Source: an uncultured Hoeflea sp. (GTDB lineage: Bacteria > Pseudomonadota > Alphaproteobacteria > Rhizobiales > Rhizobiaceae). From it: DNA of 64,000 nucleotides. The stretch is from positions 806,001 to 870,000 of the forward strand of contig NZ_CANMVK010000002.1 of NCBI RefSeq assembly GCF_947501405.1, given 5' to 3'. The position numbers and the translations under genes are program-made. The notes beneath the pieces are model-generated. The model had not been told where the DNA came from. It was given only the letters and a program-made list of their open reading frames with translations, and did not search any database. Below, one piece after another: positions 35,486 through 44,630 of this stretch; the stretch's first letter is position 1, and each line of letters opens with the position of its first letter.

Positions 35486-36780
35486 CAGGATTTGGCTCCG
35501 ATCTCAGAGTGAACTTCACGAATGGACGCTTCCAGAATGTCCAGCGCCTCCTGGAATACGCCATCCTGAATGGTGACGGGAGACAGGAAGCGGATCACGT
35601 TGGCGTATACGCCGCATGTCAGCAGAATAAGCCCCTTGTCAAGCGCCTTGGCCTTGACCGCGTTGGCGAAGTCGGGGCTTGGCTTGCCGCTCGTAACATC
35701 GTTGAACTCGATGGCATTCATGAAACCGGGGCCGCGAATGTCGACGATTTCCGGCACGTCTTCGCGAATGCCCTGAAGCCGCTGCTTGAGCCGCTGGCCC
35801 AGTTGCGTGGCCCGGTCGCAAAGGTCTTCCTCCGCGATGACATCAAGCACCGCATGGGCTGCAGCAATGCCGATCGGATTGCCGCCATAGGTGCCGCCGA
35901 GTCCGCCGGGGTTGGCCGCATCCATGATTTCTGCGCGGCCGGTAACAGCGGCCAGCGGGAACCCGCCGGCCAGCCCCTTGGCCATGGTGGTCAGATCCGG
36001 CGCGACACCGTGATGCTCCATGGCGAACATCTTGCCGGTACGGGCAAATCCGGTCTGGATCTCGTCGGCGATCAGCAGCATGCCGTGCTTGTCGCAGATC
36101 TCGCGCAGTGACGCGAGGAAGCCTTTCGGAACCTCATAGAATCCGCCTTCACCCTGAACGGGCTCGACAATGATCGCCGCCACGCGGCCGGGATCGACAT
36201 CGGCCTTGAACAGCGTATCCAGCGCCGCAAGCGATTGCCCGGTCGAGACCCCATGAAGCTCGGTCGGGAAGGGCGCGTGATAGACGTCGCCCGGCATCGC
36301 GCCGAAGCCCGCCTTGTAGGGGAACACCTTGCCCGTCAGCGCCATGCCCATGAAGGTGCGGCCGTGGAAGCCTCCCGAAAAAGAGATCATCGCCGGGCGG
36401 CCGGTCGCCACCCGTGCAATCTTGATGGCATTCTCAACGGCTTCCGCGCCGGTGGTGACAAATACTGTCTTCTTGTCGAAATCGCCCGGAACCAGATGGT
36501 TCAAGCGTTCGGCCAAGCTTACATAGTTTTCATAAGGCACCACCTGATGGCAGGTGTGGGTAAAACGGTCTAGCTGGTTCTTGACTGCCTCGATCACCTT
36601 GGGGTGACGGTGACCGGTGTTGACCACGGCGATGCCGGCGGCGAAATCGATAAAGCGGTTGCCTTCGACATCCCAGATCTCGGAGTTCTCCGCCCTTTCG
36701 GCATAGACTTGCGTCATCATGCCGACACCGCGCGCAATCGCGTCGGTCTTGCGGGTTTGGATGGCGGCGTTTGTACCCAT
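35485..36780 (-). CDS. gabT: 4-aminobutyrate aminotransferase GabT
   Basis: This class III PLP enzyme has 431 residues with FSGGFHGRTFMGMALTGK, ADEIQTGFARTGKMF and the lysine in TMAKGLAGGFPLAAVTG, all matching GabT. It transfers the amino group of GABA to 2-oxoglutarate, giving succinate semialdehyde for GabD. It is the first gene of the minus-strand gabT-gabD pair. A TGGTAT-containing inverted repeat lies about 100 bases upstream of its start. Confidence 0.92.
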   Translation of the reverse strand: MGTNAAIQTRKTDAIARGVGMMTQVYAERAENSEIWDVEGNRFIDFAAGIAVVNTGHRHPKVIEAVKNQLDRFTHTCHQVVPYENYVSLAERLNHLVPGDFDKKTVFVTTGAEAVENAIKIARVATGRPAMISFSGGFHGRTFMGMALTGKVFPYKAGFGAMPGDVYHAPFPTELHGVSTGQSLAALDTLFKADVDPGRVAAIIVEPVQGEGGFYEVPKGFLASLREICDKHGMLLIADEIQTGFARTGKMFAMEHHGVAPDLTTMAKGLAGGFPLAAVTGRAEIMDAANPGGLGGTYGGNPIGIAAAHAVLDVIAEEDLCDRATQLGQRLKQRLQGIREDVPEIVDIRGPGFMNAIEFNDVTSGKPSPDFANAVKAKALDKGLILLTCGVYANVIRFLSPVTIQDGVFQEALDILEASIREVHSEIGAKS

Positions 36781-36882
36781 GGTGGCAACTTTCTTTGTAA
36801 TGTGAATTTTGGATGGCTGCGGCGGTGTCCCGCCAGCATTCGGGTGGGCGACTGATCTTGCTACCCAATCTCGGGGAATGAA

Positions 36883-36898
36883 ATACCTCTTTTGGTAT
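36883..36898. promoter_or_regulatory. Inverted repeat upstream of gabT
   Basis: ATACC (36883-36887) and GGTAT (36894-36898) are separated by six bases, 103 bases upstream of the gabT ATG. The right part, TTTGGTATAC, equals ten bases of the palindrome upstream of the pentonate dehydratase. A regulator site is possible but not established. Confidence 0.35.
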
Positions 36899-37105
36899 AC
36901 GGACCCGCGCGCAGCGGAAAAACCGCGGACGGATCGATCCGGAGGCAGCGTTGCCCCAAACCGGATTTTTCAAGCCCTGAACCGGGGTTTTGCGGTAAAG
37001 CCTCCCGGCGCAAGGCCCAGGGCGAGCGTTTCCGGGAGGCGGGCCGCAGGCCAGGCCGTCGTAAAAAAACAGGCCCGGCTTGTGGCGATGCGAACGGTGG
37101 AAAGC

Positions 37106-37134
37106 GGAGGGGCACAAGGGTTCCAGGCCCCTCC
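37106..37134 (-). terminator. Hairpin downstream of bioY
   Basis: GGAGGGGC (37106-37113) pairs with GCCCCTCC (37127-37134), 22 bases past the end of bioY on the minus strand. No T-run follows directly; a TTTTTTT tract comes about 40 bases later. It probably marks the end of the nine-gene operon. Confidence 0.4.
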
Positions 37135-37155
37135 ATGCGCAAATGCCGTCCGGAC

Positions 37156-37758
37156 CTACCGTTTGGCGGGATCGCGATTGACCACCCGCCAGGCCAGCGG
37201 CAGCACCGCGGCGGCCAGGGCAATCTTGAACGCCGCGCCGGGCAGAAACGGGTACAGACCCAGTTCGAGCACCGGCTTGTCCCAGCCGATCACTGCGCCA
37301 AGCCACGCCAAGCCGAAGCCGAAGATAATGGCGGTGCCGAGGCTCATGGCGGCGAGCGTCGACCAGACCTTCCGGTCCCAGCCGCGATGGGCCAGCCAGC
37401 CAACGGTGATCGCGGCCATCAGGAAGCCGAGCAGGTATCCGCCAGTCGACCCCGCCATATAGGCGAGCCCCAGGCCTTTTGCGGGTGTGCCGGCAAACAC
37501 CGGCAGCCCGATCGCCCCTTGCGCGAGATAAAGCGCCACGGTGGCAGCTCCCAGCCGCCAGCCGAACGCCATGCCGATCACCAGCACGCCAAAGGTCTGC
37601 ATGGTCATCGGCACCGGATAGAACGGAACCTGGATTTTGGCCGAAACCCACAGCGCCAGCGCGCCGGCAATCGCCAGCACGACATTGCGCGCCATCGTGG
37701 TTTCGCCGCGCCACAGGGCCAGCGACAGGGTGGGTCGGGTTGGCGTTATTGCGCTCAT
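37156..37758 (-). CDS. bioY: Biotin transporter BioY
   Basis: This membrane protein of 200 residues has about six helices and the conserved BioY block PVPMTMQTFGVLVIGMAFGW, with GLPVFAG and GSTGGYLLGFL. BioY is the biotin-binding S component of ECF transporters and can work alone at low capacity; no bioM or bioN genes are visible. It is the last gene of an operon that also encodes a biotin carboxyl carrier and a biotin carboxylase, so its job here is likely to supply biotin to that enzyme. Confidence 0.88.
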   Translation of the reverse strand: MSAITPTRPTLSLALWRGETTMARNVVLAIAGALALWVSAKIQVPFYPVPMTMQTFGVLVIGMAFGWRLGAATVALYLAQGAIGLPVFAGTPAKGLGLAYMAGSTGGYLLGFLMAAITVGWLAHRGWDRKVWSTLAAMSLGTAIIFGFGLAWLGAVIGWDKPVLELGLYPFLPGAAFKIALAAAVLPLAWRVVNRDPAKR

Positions 37759-37785
37759 GATGATCTCCTCGGTATGGCTCAGCGC

Positions 37786-38760
37786 TCAGGCAAACGGAGC
37801 GCGGATTTGTTCAAGCAGATCGGCGCGGTCGCGCCGGGCGGAAAGGGCTGTGTGCATGTTGACCTTGATGAACCTGGTCGGTGTGTGCGGCTGCAACTGA
37901 CCGATCAGGTCCATATCGGCCGAGATCACCGCGCCGATGGTGAAAAACCCGCCGCCCGACACCGCGTCGCGATGAAGGATAATCGGCTCGGTGCCGCCGG
38001 GAATCTGGATCGAACCATAGGGATAGCAGGAATCGGTGATGTTGGACGGATCCGAACCCGCACCGAAGGGCTGCTCTCGTTCAACGAACTCGATCGGCGT
38101 GCCGCCCTGGAAGCGATAGCCCATGCGGTCGGCCTCGGAAGCCACCTTCCATGTTTCCGCGAAGAAGCGCTTGCCCGCGGCATCGGTCAGCCGGTGCCAG
38201 TAGAGCCCCGGCAGCACCCGCAACTCGACCGGGTTGCCGGGCATCCGCCGGAGTTCCGCCGGGATCGTCGTGCCCTCAGTGACGGCCTTGCCGGGCTGAC
38301 CCAGCGGCAGCACATCACCGGGCTGAACCGCACGACCGTCGACCCCGCCCAGCGCGCCGATCGCATAGGTCGACCGGCTTCCGAGCATCGGCGGCGTATC
38401 GATGCCGCCGGAGACGGCGATATAGGCCCGCGCCCCCGAACGCAGATAATCGAAGCTGAGCACCTGACCGGCCTTGACCTTGAGTGTGGTCCAGGTCGCC
38501 ATCGGTTCGCCATCGAGCTTGGGCGGCAGTTCCGCGCCGGTGACGGCCACCAGCGCATCCTCGGTGAATTCCAGCTCCGGGCCGACAAACACCGCTTCGA
38601 GCGCCGCTGCGCCCTCGTCATTGCCGACCAGAAGATTGGCGGCCCGGAGCGCGAGACGGTCCATGGCGCCGCCCATCGGGATGCCGAGATGGTAATAGCC
38701 CGGGCGTCCCAGATCCTGAATGGTCACCGACAGCCCGGCTGCTTTGACATTAATTGGCAT
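37786..38760 (-). CDS. Biotin-dependent carboxyltransferase-family protein (PxpC/KipA, urea-amidolyase type)
   Basis: The protein has 324 residues with the KipA family opening (SVTIQDLGRPGYYHLGIPMGGAMD) and EFTEDALVAVTGAELPPKLDG. KipA/PxpC and KipI/PxpB correspond to the two halves of the carboxyltransferase domain of urea carboxylase. The start is the ATG at 38760, overlapping the preceding gene by 11 bases; a longer frame to 38817 is unsupported. With a biotin carboxylase and carrier in the same operon, it may act as a true carboxyltransferase half and not only as part of an ATP-driven 5-oxoprolinase. Confidence 0.82.
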   Translation of the reverse strand: MPINVKAAGLSVTIQDLGRPGYYHLGIPMGGAMDRLALRAANLLVGNDEGAAALEAVFVGPELEFTEDALVAVTGAELPPKLDGEPMATWTTLKVKAGQVLSFDYLRSGARAYIAVSGGIDTPPMLGSRSTYAIGALGGVDGRAVQPGDVLPLGQPGKAVTEGTTIPAELRRMPGNPVELRVLPGLYWHRLTDAAGKRFFAETWKVASEADRMGYRFQGGTPIEFVEREQPFGAGSDPSNITDSCYPYGSIQIPGGTEPIILHRDAVSGGGFFTIGAVISADMDLIGQLQPHTPTRFIKVNMHTALSARRDRADLLEQIRAPFA

Positions 38761-39625
38761 AGAGAGCCTCCTCCAGCTTGGCGTTGGTGCCGGCGATGTC
38801 CTTGTTGAAATCTTCAAGCGAAAACATCACCTCGCGGATCCGCGGTTCAAAGGTTCCCGCCTCCACGGCGGCGACGTCGCGGTCATACTCCTCGCGGCTG
38901 ATCGGCTTCCACTTGACGATGTCGCCGGGCTTGAAGAACACCATGAAATCCTTGAGGTAGCTGATCTTCTGCTCGGGATCGAAGATTGGCATCGGCGTGA
39001 TCCCGAACATCTGGTAACCGCCTGCGCCCCGCACCGAGTAGATGCAGGAGAAGGAGCCGCCGTAGCCCACCGTCAGCTTCGGCGTATCGGTGCGCGGCCT
39101 CAGATATTTGGGCACCTGGATCTGCTTTTCGCGCTCGACCATCTGGTAGAGAAACGGCAGGCCTGAAACGAAGCCGACCATGGACACAAACCATGGCGCT
39201 CCGGAATGCGCCTTGATGAAATCGTCCACGCTGTCATAGCCGTTGATCCGCGCGGAGTAGTCCAGATCGGTGCCCGTGGGGTCCTGATGACGCTCGCGAA
39301 ACCGCATCAGCGTCTCGTGGGTCCAGGGATCCTGATAGTAGACCGGAACCTCGATGATGCGGGTGTTGAGCACTGCGTCCGACACGTCGGCGGTCTGTTC
39401 CAGCCGCTTGAGTTCGGCCATGAGATCATCGGGGTGGATGATGTCCGGGTTGAACTTGATCTGGTACGAAGCGTTGGCCGGGCAGATTTCGGTCATGCCC
39501 TTGATGTCCGCCTCGCGCACCGCATTGGTGATCGACAGCGATTTGAAGAACGCTTCGAGCGACATTGCCTCGTCGATCTCGACAAAGATGTGCTCGTCGC
39601 CTCCATGGGTGTACCGCGTTGTCAT
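38750..39625 (-). CDS. Carboxyltransferase-family protein (PxpB/KipI, allophanate hydrolase subunit 1 type)
   Basis: The 291-residue protein belongs to the KipI/AHS1 group: FKPGDIVKWKPIS, YGGSFSCIYSVRGAGGYQMFG and PWFVSMVGFVSGLPFLYQM match the conserved fold, including the GFxxGxxY-like loop. The N terminus is about 60 residues longer than in typical PxpB, as in urea carboxylase domains. The ATG at 39625 (MTTRYTHGGDEH) overlaps the biotin carboxylase stop by four bases. It is predicted to pair with the KipA-type protein encoded next. Confidence 0.8.
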   Translation of the reverse strand: MTTRYTHGGDEHIFVEIDEAMSLEAFFKSLSITNAVREADIKGMTEICPANASYQIKFNPDIIHPDDLMAELKRLEQTADVSDAVLNTRIIEVPVYYQDPWTHETLMRFRERHQDPTGTDLDYSARINGYDSVDDFIKAHSGAPWFVSMVGFVSGLPFLYQMVEREKQIQVPKYLRPRTDTPKLTVGYGGSFSCIYSVRGAGGYQMFGITPMPIFDPEQKISYLKDFMVFFKPGDIVKWKPISREEYDRDVAAVEAGTFEPRIREVMFSLEDFNKDIAGTNAKLEEALYAN

Positions 39626-41007
39626 GAGCCGTTGCCTCCTGTGTTGACGAGTTGGTGGCCATTGGCCTCGAGCCACGGCTCAAGCCATTTGGTGTGAACA
39701 TCGCCGCGTCTGACGTCGCCGGCCTCAGCCAGCGCCAGAAACAGCGGCGTGGTGGTTTTGAGTTTTCCCAGATCCAGCTCGCCCGCCGCGCGCTTGAGCC
39801 GTTCGATGGCCTTGTCGCGGGTGTCGGCGTCGACGATCAGCTTGCCCAGCAGCGAGTCGTAAAACGGTGGAATCTGATACCCGTGATAGAGCATGTGGTC
39901 GAAGCGCACGCCCGGTCCGCCCGGGATCCGCAATTTCTCGACCGTGCCCGGATATGGCATGAAATCATTGGCCGGATCCTCGGCGTTGATCCGCACCTCG
40001 ATCGAATGGCCGCGCACCGTCACCTGATCCTGGCTGATCGACAGCGGCGCGCCGCCGCCGATCGCAATCATTTCGGCCACCAGGTCGATGCCGGTGATGG
40101 CTTCGGTCACCGGATGCTCGACCTGGATGCGGGTGTTCATCTCGATGAAGTAGAATTCACCGTTTTCATCGTCATAAAGATACTCGACCGTGCCGGCGCC
40201 GCGATAGCCGACGGCTCTCGCGAGCGCCACTGCCGATCGGCAAAGATCATCGCGGACCTTGTCCGACAGCGCCGAGGAGGGCGCTTCCTCCCATACCTTT
40301 TGACGGCGGCGCTGCAGCGAGCATTCGCGCTCGTAGCAATGGATGAAGTTCGTCCCGTCGCCCAGGATCTGCACTTCGATGTGCCGCGCCTTGCCGATCA
40401 GCTTTTCGAGATACAATCCGCCATCGCCAAAGGCTGCCTTGGCCTCAGCCGCGGCTTGCGGGGCGAGTGACGCGAACTCTTCCGGCGTTTCGGCAATGCG
40501 GATGCCGCGCCCGCCGCCGCCGGCGGTGGCCTTGATCATCACCGGATAGCCGATCTGAGAGGTCAGCTCGGTGGCGGCCTTCATGTCGGTGATCACCCCG
40601 TCACTGCCGGGAACCGTGGGCACGCCGGCGCGTTCGGCGGCTTTACGTGCCGAGGCCTTGTCGCCCATGGTGCGGATCATCTCGCCGGTGGGACCCACAA
40701 AGGCAATGCCCGCCTGTTCCACCGCATCGGCGAAATCGGCGTTCTCGGCAAGAAATCCGTAGCCGGGATGAATGCCGTCCGCGCCGGTGTCGCGAGCGGC
40801 CTTGAGCACCGCCTCGACATCAAGATAGGATTTCTTTGCCGCTGGCGGGCCGATCTCGACCGCCTCGTCGGCAAGCTGCACGGCCAGCGAACTGGCGTCA
40901 GCGGCGCTGTAGACCTGTACCGTGCGGATGCCGAGTTCCCGCGCCGCCCGGATGATCCGGACCGCGATCTCTCCGCGATTGGCGATAAGCAGTTTGGTGA
41001 TAGCCAT
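39622..41007 (-). CDS. Biotin carboxylase subunit (AccC family)
   Basis: This ATP-grasp enzyme has 461 residues: GYGFLAENADFADAVEQAGI, the glycine-rich KATAGGGGRGIR, HIEVQILGDG and EMNTRIQVEHPVTE are all intact. It uses ATP and bicarbonate to carboxylate biotin on a carrier protein. It is about 10 residues longer than housekeeping AccC and lies between a dedicated carrier gene and two KipI/KipA-type genes, so it is probably a paralogue serving this operon and not fatty-acid synthesis. Confidence 0.85.
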   Translation of the reverse strand: MAITKLLIANRGEIAVRIIRAARELGIRTVQVYSAADASSLAVQLADEAVEIGPPAAKKSYLDVEAVLKAARDTGADGIHPGYGFLAENADFADAVEQAGIAFVGPTGEMIRTMGDKASARKAAERAGVPTVPGSDGVITDMKAATELTSQIGYPVMIKATAGGGGRGIRIAETPEEFASLAPQAAAEAKAAFGDGGLYLEKLIGKARHIEVQILGDGTNFIHCYERECSLQRRRQKVWEEAPSSALSDKVRDDLCRSAVALARAVGYRGAGTVEYLYDDENGEFYFIEMNTRIQVEHPVTEAITGIDLVAEMIAIGGGAPLSISQDQVTVRGHSIEVRINAEDPANDFMPYPGTVEKLRIPGGPGVRFDHMLYHGYQIPPFYDSLLGKLIVDADTRDKAIERLKRAAGELDLGKLKTTTPLFLALAEAGDVRRGDVHTKWLEPWLEANGHQLVNTGGNGS

Positions 41008-41016
41008 TTTAGCCGC

Positions 41017-41259
41017 TCACCCTTCCACGGTGGCGAGCACTTGCCCGGCCATCACCGGGTCGTCGGTATCGGCTTGGAACTCGACGATGGTGCCGTCGAC
41101 TTCGGATTTGACCTGGGTGAAGGTTTTCATCACCTCGATCAGACCGATCACGTCACCTTTGGCGACTGTGTCGCCGACTTCCTTGTAGCTTGGCTCCTCG
41201 GGCGAGGGTTTGCGGTAAAACACGCCCGGCAACGGTGCACGGATTTCTGAAATTGCCAT
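41017..41259 (-). CDS. Biotin carboxyl carrier domain protein (BCCP)
   Basis: The protein has only 80 residues and consists of little more than a biotinyl domain. The biotin attachment motif EVMK places the modified lysine at residue 45, flanked by conserved glycines (AKGDVIGLIEVMK and a closing VMAGQVLATVEG). Housekeeping AccB proteins carry a longer N-terminal linker that is absent here. It lies nine bases before the biotin carboxylase gene and would shuttle carboxybiotin to the KipI/KipA-type subunits. Confidence 0.88.
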   Translation of the reverse strand: MAISEIRAPLPGVFYRKPSPEEPSYKEVGDTVAKGDVIGLIEVMKTFTQVKSEVDGTIVEFQADTDDPVMAGQVLATVEG

Positions 41260-41294
41260 TTTGCTCTCCTGTCAGATTGATTGCCCCAAAGGCC

Positions 41295-42026
41295 TCACAC
41301 AGCCTCAAGGTGAGCGGACAGGGCTGTCCGCAAAGATGTCGCGATTTCAAGTACATTGGGTGTATCGGAATGGATACAGATGGTCTCGGCCCTGACCGGG
41401 ATTTGTTTGCCGTTGACGCTGTCGACCAGCCCTTTTGTCACGGCCTTGACCGCCTTGGCGGCCACCGCCTCGGCGCTGACTGCCTGGTGCTCGCGGGTGA
41501 TCAGCAGCTTGCCGTCATCATCATAGTCGAGATCGGCGAAGAACTCGGCCCGGAAATCGAGGCCGCGGGCGGTGTAGACGGCCTCGTGCAGGGTGCCGCT
41601 GAGACCGAACACCGGCACCTTGAAGTGCTCGGCTGCATCGCTGATCGCATGGGCGATGTGGTCCTGGCGTGCGGCCATGCCGTAAAGCGCGCCGTGAGGC
41701 TTGAGATGATTGAGCCTAATCCCCGCCATGTCGAGAAAGCCCTTCAGCGCGCCGATCTGGTAGATCACGATATTGGCCATCTCGTCGCGATCGATCTTCA
41801 TTTCGCGGCGGCCGAAACCCGGAAGGTCCGGCAGCGAGAAATGCGCCCCCACCTTGATCCCGTGACGCTTGGCAAGCTCCACGGTGCTTCGCATGTGGTT
41901 CGGGTCCGAGCCGTGAAAGCCGCAGGCCACATTGGCTTCGGTGATGAACGGCATGACAGCCTCGTCATTGCCCATCCTGTAAAGACCGAAGCTCTCGCCC
42001 ATGTCGCAATTGATGTTGATTGGCAT
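41295..42026 (-). CDS. pxpA: LamB/YcsF family protein, 5-oxoprolinase subunit A-like (PxpA)
   Basis: The protein has 243 residues with the family opening ININCDMGESFGLYRMGND, then ANVACGFHGSDPNHM, GAHFSLPDLPGFGRR and HLKPHGALY. PxpA opens 5-oxoproline (pyroglutamate) to glutamate together with PxpB and PxpC. Here it stands in an operon with all PxpABC-type parts plus biotin enzymes. It follows the ABC permease gene by ten bases. The true substrate could be 5-oxoproline or another lactam or cyclic amide. Confidence 0.82.
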   Translation of the reverse strand: MPININCDMGESFGLYRMGNDEAVMPFITEANVACGFHGSDPNHMRSTVELAKRHGIKVGAHFSLPDLPGFGRREMKIDRDEMANIVIYQIGALKGFLDMAGIRLNHLKPHGALYGMAARQDHIAHAISDAAEHFKVPVFGLSGTLHEAVYTARGLDFRAEFFADLDYDDDGKLLITREHQAVSAEAVAAKAVKAVTKGLVDSVNGKQIPVRAETICIHSDTPNVLEIATSLRTALSAHLEAV

Positions 42027-42036
42027 GGTCTGGTCC

Positions 42037-43065
42037 TTAATCTTTCAGCGATGCGACATAACGAAGGCGGATCTGGTCAGCGATCACCGCCAGGATGAGC
42101 AATGAGCCCAGGACAACCGTCTGCAGGTAGGATTCGATGCGGGCGAGGTTCATGCCGTTCTGCACAAGGCCGATGAACAGCGCCCCCAGAATGACGTTTT
42201 CCAGCCGGCCGACGCCGCCGCGCAGGCTCACCCCGGCAATCACGCAGGCCGCGATCGATTGCAGCGGCATCGAAGCCCCGATATTGGCTTCGCCGGTATC
42301 GAGCCGGGCCGTGAGCAGCATGCCCGCCACCGCCGCCATGGCCGCGCACAACACATAGGTCATGAACAGAATCGTGCGGGTGTTGATGCCCGAAAGCGCG
42401 GCGGCCTTGATGTTGCCGCCCACTGCATAGACATAGCGCCCCTGTGGCGTGCGGTAGAGGAACAGAAACAGCAAGAGCGCAATGATCACCGCCACATAGA
42501 TGGGGGTGTGTATGCCCAAAAATGTCCCGAAGCCGAAGATGTCGCCAAACGCCTGCGGCATGCCGTAGACCGGGGTGCCGCCGGTCAGGAACAGCGCGAT
42601 GCCGAAGCCGACCGAGGTCATGCCGAGTGACATCATGAAAGGTGACACACCGAAAAAGGCGACACCGATGCCGTTGCACACGCCGATCATGGTGCCGGCT
42701 GCAATGCCCGCCAGGCAGCCAAGCGAAATCGCCAGCCAGATTGCGTCGGGCATGGCCGCGTAAACGCTCGCCATCACCAGCGCGCCGACCACCGAGGTCA
42801 GCGCCAGGATGGTGCCCACCGAAAGGTCGAAGCCTCCGGTCAGCAGCGCCAGCATCTGCCCTAAAGACACGATGGTGAGATAGACCGATTGCCGGAGCAC
42901 GTTCATCAGGTTGCGGCCGGTCAGGAAGTTGTCCGACATCAGCGTAAACACGACGACTGCTATCGCCAGCAGGAATGGCAGGATGCCGAGCCGGACGAAC
43001 AGCCGCTTGGGGATGTCGGCCATGCGGCGGCCCGCGACGGCGGGCGAGGGGGATGGGCCGGTCAC
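42037..43065 (-). CDS. Ribose-type ABC transporter permease
   Basis: This inner-membrane protein of 342 residues has eight to ten helices and matches the RbsC/BPD_transp_2 family (SLGQMLALLTGGFDLSVGTILAL, GVCNGIGVAFFGVSPFMMSLG, CVIAGVSLRGGVGRLENVILG). It forms the pore of the importer with the ATPase encoded immediately upstream (no gap) and the TorT-like binding protein. Despite the sugar-family name, the downstream lactam/amide genes suggest a nitrogenous ligand. Confidence 0.88.
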   Translation of the reverse strand: MTGPSPSPAVAGRRMADIPKRLFVRLGILPFLLAIAVVVFTLMSDNFLTGRNLMNVLRQSVYLTIVSLGQMLALLTGGFDLSVGTILALTSVVGALVMASVYAAMPDAIWLAISLGCLAGIAAGTMIGVCNGIGVAFFGVSPFMMSLGMTSVGFGIALFLTGGTPVYGMPQAFGDIFGFGTFLGIHTPIYVAVIIALLLFLFLYRTPQGRYVYAVGGNIKAAALSGINTRTILFMTYVLCAAMAAVAGMLLTARLDTGEANIGASMPLQSIAACVIAGVSLRGGVGRLENVILGALFIGLVQNGMNLARIESYLQTVVLGSLLILAVIADQIRLRYVASLKD

Positions 43066-44628
43066 TTACGCAACCTCCTTCTCAAAGAAATGCGACAGAA
43101 CATTTGTTTCGGTGATCTCGTCACCAGCGAGTTCGGCCTGGATCCGGCCGCGGTAAAACACGTAGGCGCGATTGGTCAGATGCAGGATCTCCGGAAGATC
43201 GGAGGAAATCAGCAGGATCGCGGCGCCATTGGCGCAGAGTTCGGCGATGAATTCGTAGATCGCAGCACGGGTGCCGACATCGACGCCAACCGTCGGTTCG
43301 TCGAACACCACCAGATCAAAATCGCGCGTCAGGCTGCGCGCCAGCATTAGTTTTTGCTGGTTGCCGCCGGAGAAATGGCCTGCGTCGCGCTCCACCCGGT
43401 GCGGCGACAGATTGAGCTGCGTCGCGAGACTATCGACCGCATTGGCCTCGGCCTTGGCGTTGAGCAGCCAGCCATTGGAAAACGGTGCGATATCCAGCGA
43501 TGCAATGGACATGTTCTCCCGCGCCGAGCGCATCATCATCAGCCCGTCGGTGCGCCGGTCCGACGGCAGATACAAAAACCCGTCCTTGAGCATCTCCTGG
43601 GTGCGCGGGCGTGTGATGGTCCTGCCCTTGAAGACGATACGGCCGCCGGCGATGTCCTCGGCGCCGAAACAGGCGCGGGCGAATTCTGATTTTCCCGATC
43701 CGACAAGCCCCGCGAAGCCGACGATCTCGCCACGGCGGATGGTCACCGAGGCGCCATCGACAAACCCGTCGGCGGTGCGCAAATCCTCGACCTCGAGCGC
43801 CATCTCGCCGGGTTGATAATTGATTTCCGGGAAGATCTGGCCCATCACCCGGCCGGTCATCAGGCTCACCAGTTCGTCGTCGCCGGTGGTCTTGGCGTCC
43901 ACCGTCTTGATAAACTGGCCGTCGCGCATCACCGTGATGCGGTCTCCGATTTCGCGGATCTCGGCCATCCGGTGGGTGATGTAGATGATGCCGACATTCT
44001 GGGCCTTGAGCTTGCCGATCAGCTTGAACAACTGATCGGTCTCGTGATTGGTGAGCGACGCCGTCGGCTCGTCGAGAATGAGCACCGAAAGATCGGAGCG
44101 GAATGCCTTGGCGATCTCCACCATCTGCTGCTCGGCGCGGGTGAGGTGGTCGACCCGCTTGCTGGGCGGCAGGTGGAAATCGAGACTGTCGAGAATTTCC
44201 TGGGCGCGCTGGCGCTGCGACTTGGCGTCGAGCAGGCCGCGCGCTGTGGGTTCTGCGCCTAAAAACAGGTTTTCCGCGACCGTCATTTGCGGGATCAGCG
44301 AAAACTCCTGAAACACAGCCGAGATGCCGAGTTCGCGTGCTTCGTGCACGCTGTCGAGATCGGCATGGCGTCCGTTGAAACGGATCTCACCGGCGGTCGG
44401 CCGGTTGGCGCCTGCGATCATCGAGATCAGGGTGGATTTACCCGCGCCGTTCTCGCCGAACAGCACATGCACTTCGCCGGCGCGCAGCTCGAAATTCATA
44501 CTGTCGAGCGCACGGATGCCCGGATAGTCCTTGATCAGGCCGACGGTCTCGAGCAGGGGGTACGCGCCGTCCTGGCGCGTATCCTCTTCAAGCCGTTGGG
44601 TTGGGAGCGACCCGGCTTGGCTTGTCAT
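43066..44628 (-). CDS. Ribose-type ABC transporter ATP-binding protein
   Basis: This 520-residue protein carries two tandem ABC domains as in RbsA/MglA. The first has a full Walker A (GENGAGKST, near 58-66). The second has the degenerate GLVGSGKSE but keeps its signature FSGGNQQKLMLARSL. Such one-intact, one-degenerate pairs are normal for this subfamily. It powers the permease encoded next and is part of the nine-gene operon. Confidence 0.92.
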   Translation of the reverse strand: MTSQAGSLPTQRLEEDTRQDGAYPLLETVGLIKDYPGIRALDSMNFELRAGEVHVLFGENGAGKSTLISMIAGANRPTAGEIRFNGRHADLDSVHEARELGISAVFQEFSLIPQMTVAENLFLGAEPTARGLLDAKSQRQRAQEILDSLDFHLPPSKRVDHLTRAEQQMVEIAKAFRSDLSVLILDEPTASLTNHETDQLFKLIGKLKAQNVGIIYITHRMAEIREIGDRITVMRDGQFIKTVDAKTTGDDELVSLMTGRVMGQIFPEINYQPGEMALEVEDLRTADGFVDGASVTIRRGEIVGFAGLVGSGKSEFARACFGAEDIAGGRIVFKGRTITRPRTQEMLKDGFLYLPSDRRTDGLMMMRSARENMSIASLDIAPFSNGWLLNAKAEANAVDSLATQLNLSPHRVERDAGHFSGGNQQKLMLARSLTRDFDLVVFDEPTVGVDVGTRAAIYEFIAELCANGAAILLISSDLPEILHLTNRAYVFYRGRIQAELAGDEITETNVLSHFFEKEVA

Positions 44629-44630
44629 GA

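Larger units (their letters stand above)
36781..37155. other. Intergenic region upstream of gabT and downstream of bioY
   Basis: No gene is supported in these 375 bases. They hold the gabT leader, an inverted repeat at 36883-36898, a 9-bp stem GCCTCCCGG/CCGGGAGGC (37000-37008 with 37032-37040) and the hairpin after bioY. A run of seven A at about 37063-37069 would read as T on the bioY strand. Confidence 0.5.

Noticed and set aside
36530-37714. 394-codon minus-strand frame crossing the bioY-gabT gap
   Set aside because: It overlaps both real genes out of frame and has no family resemblance; the gap itself has only short stems and leader sequence.
37786-42026. Ordinary acetyl-CoA carboxylase genes
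   Set aside because: The carrier is only a biotinyl domain, and the carboxyltransferase halves are KipI/KipA type, not AccA/AccD; the neighbours are an importer and PxpA.
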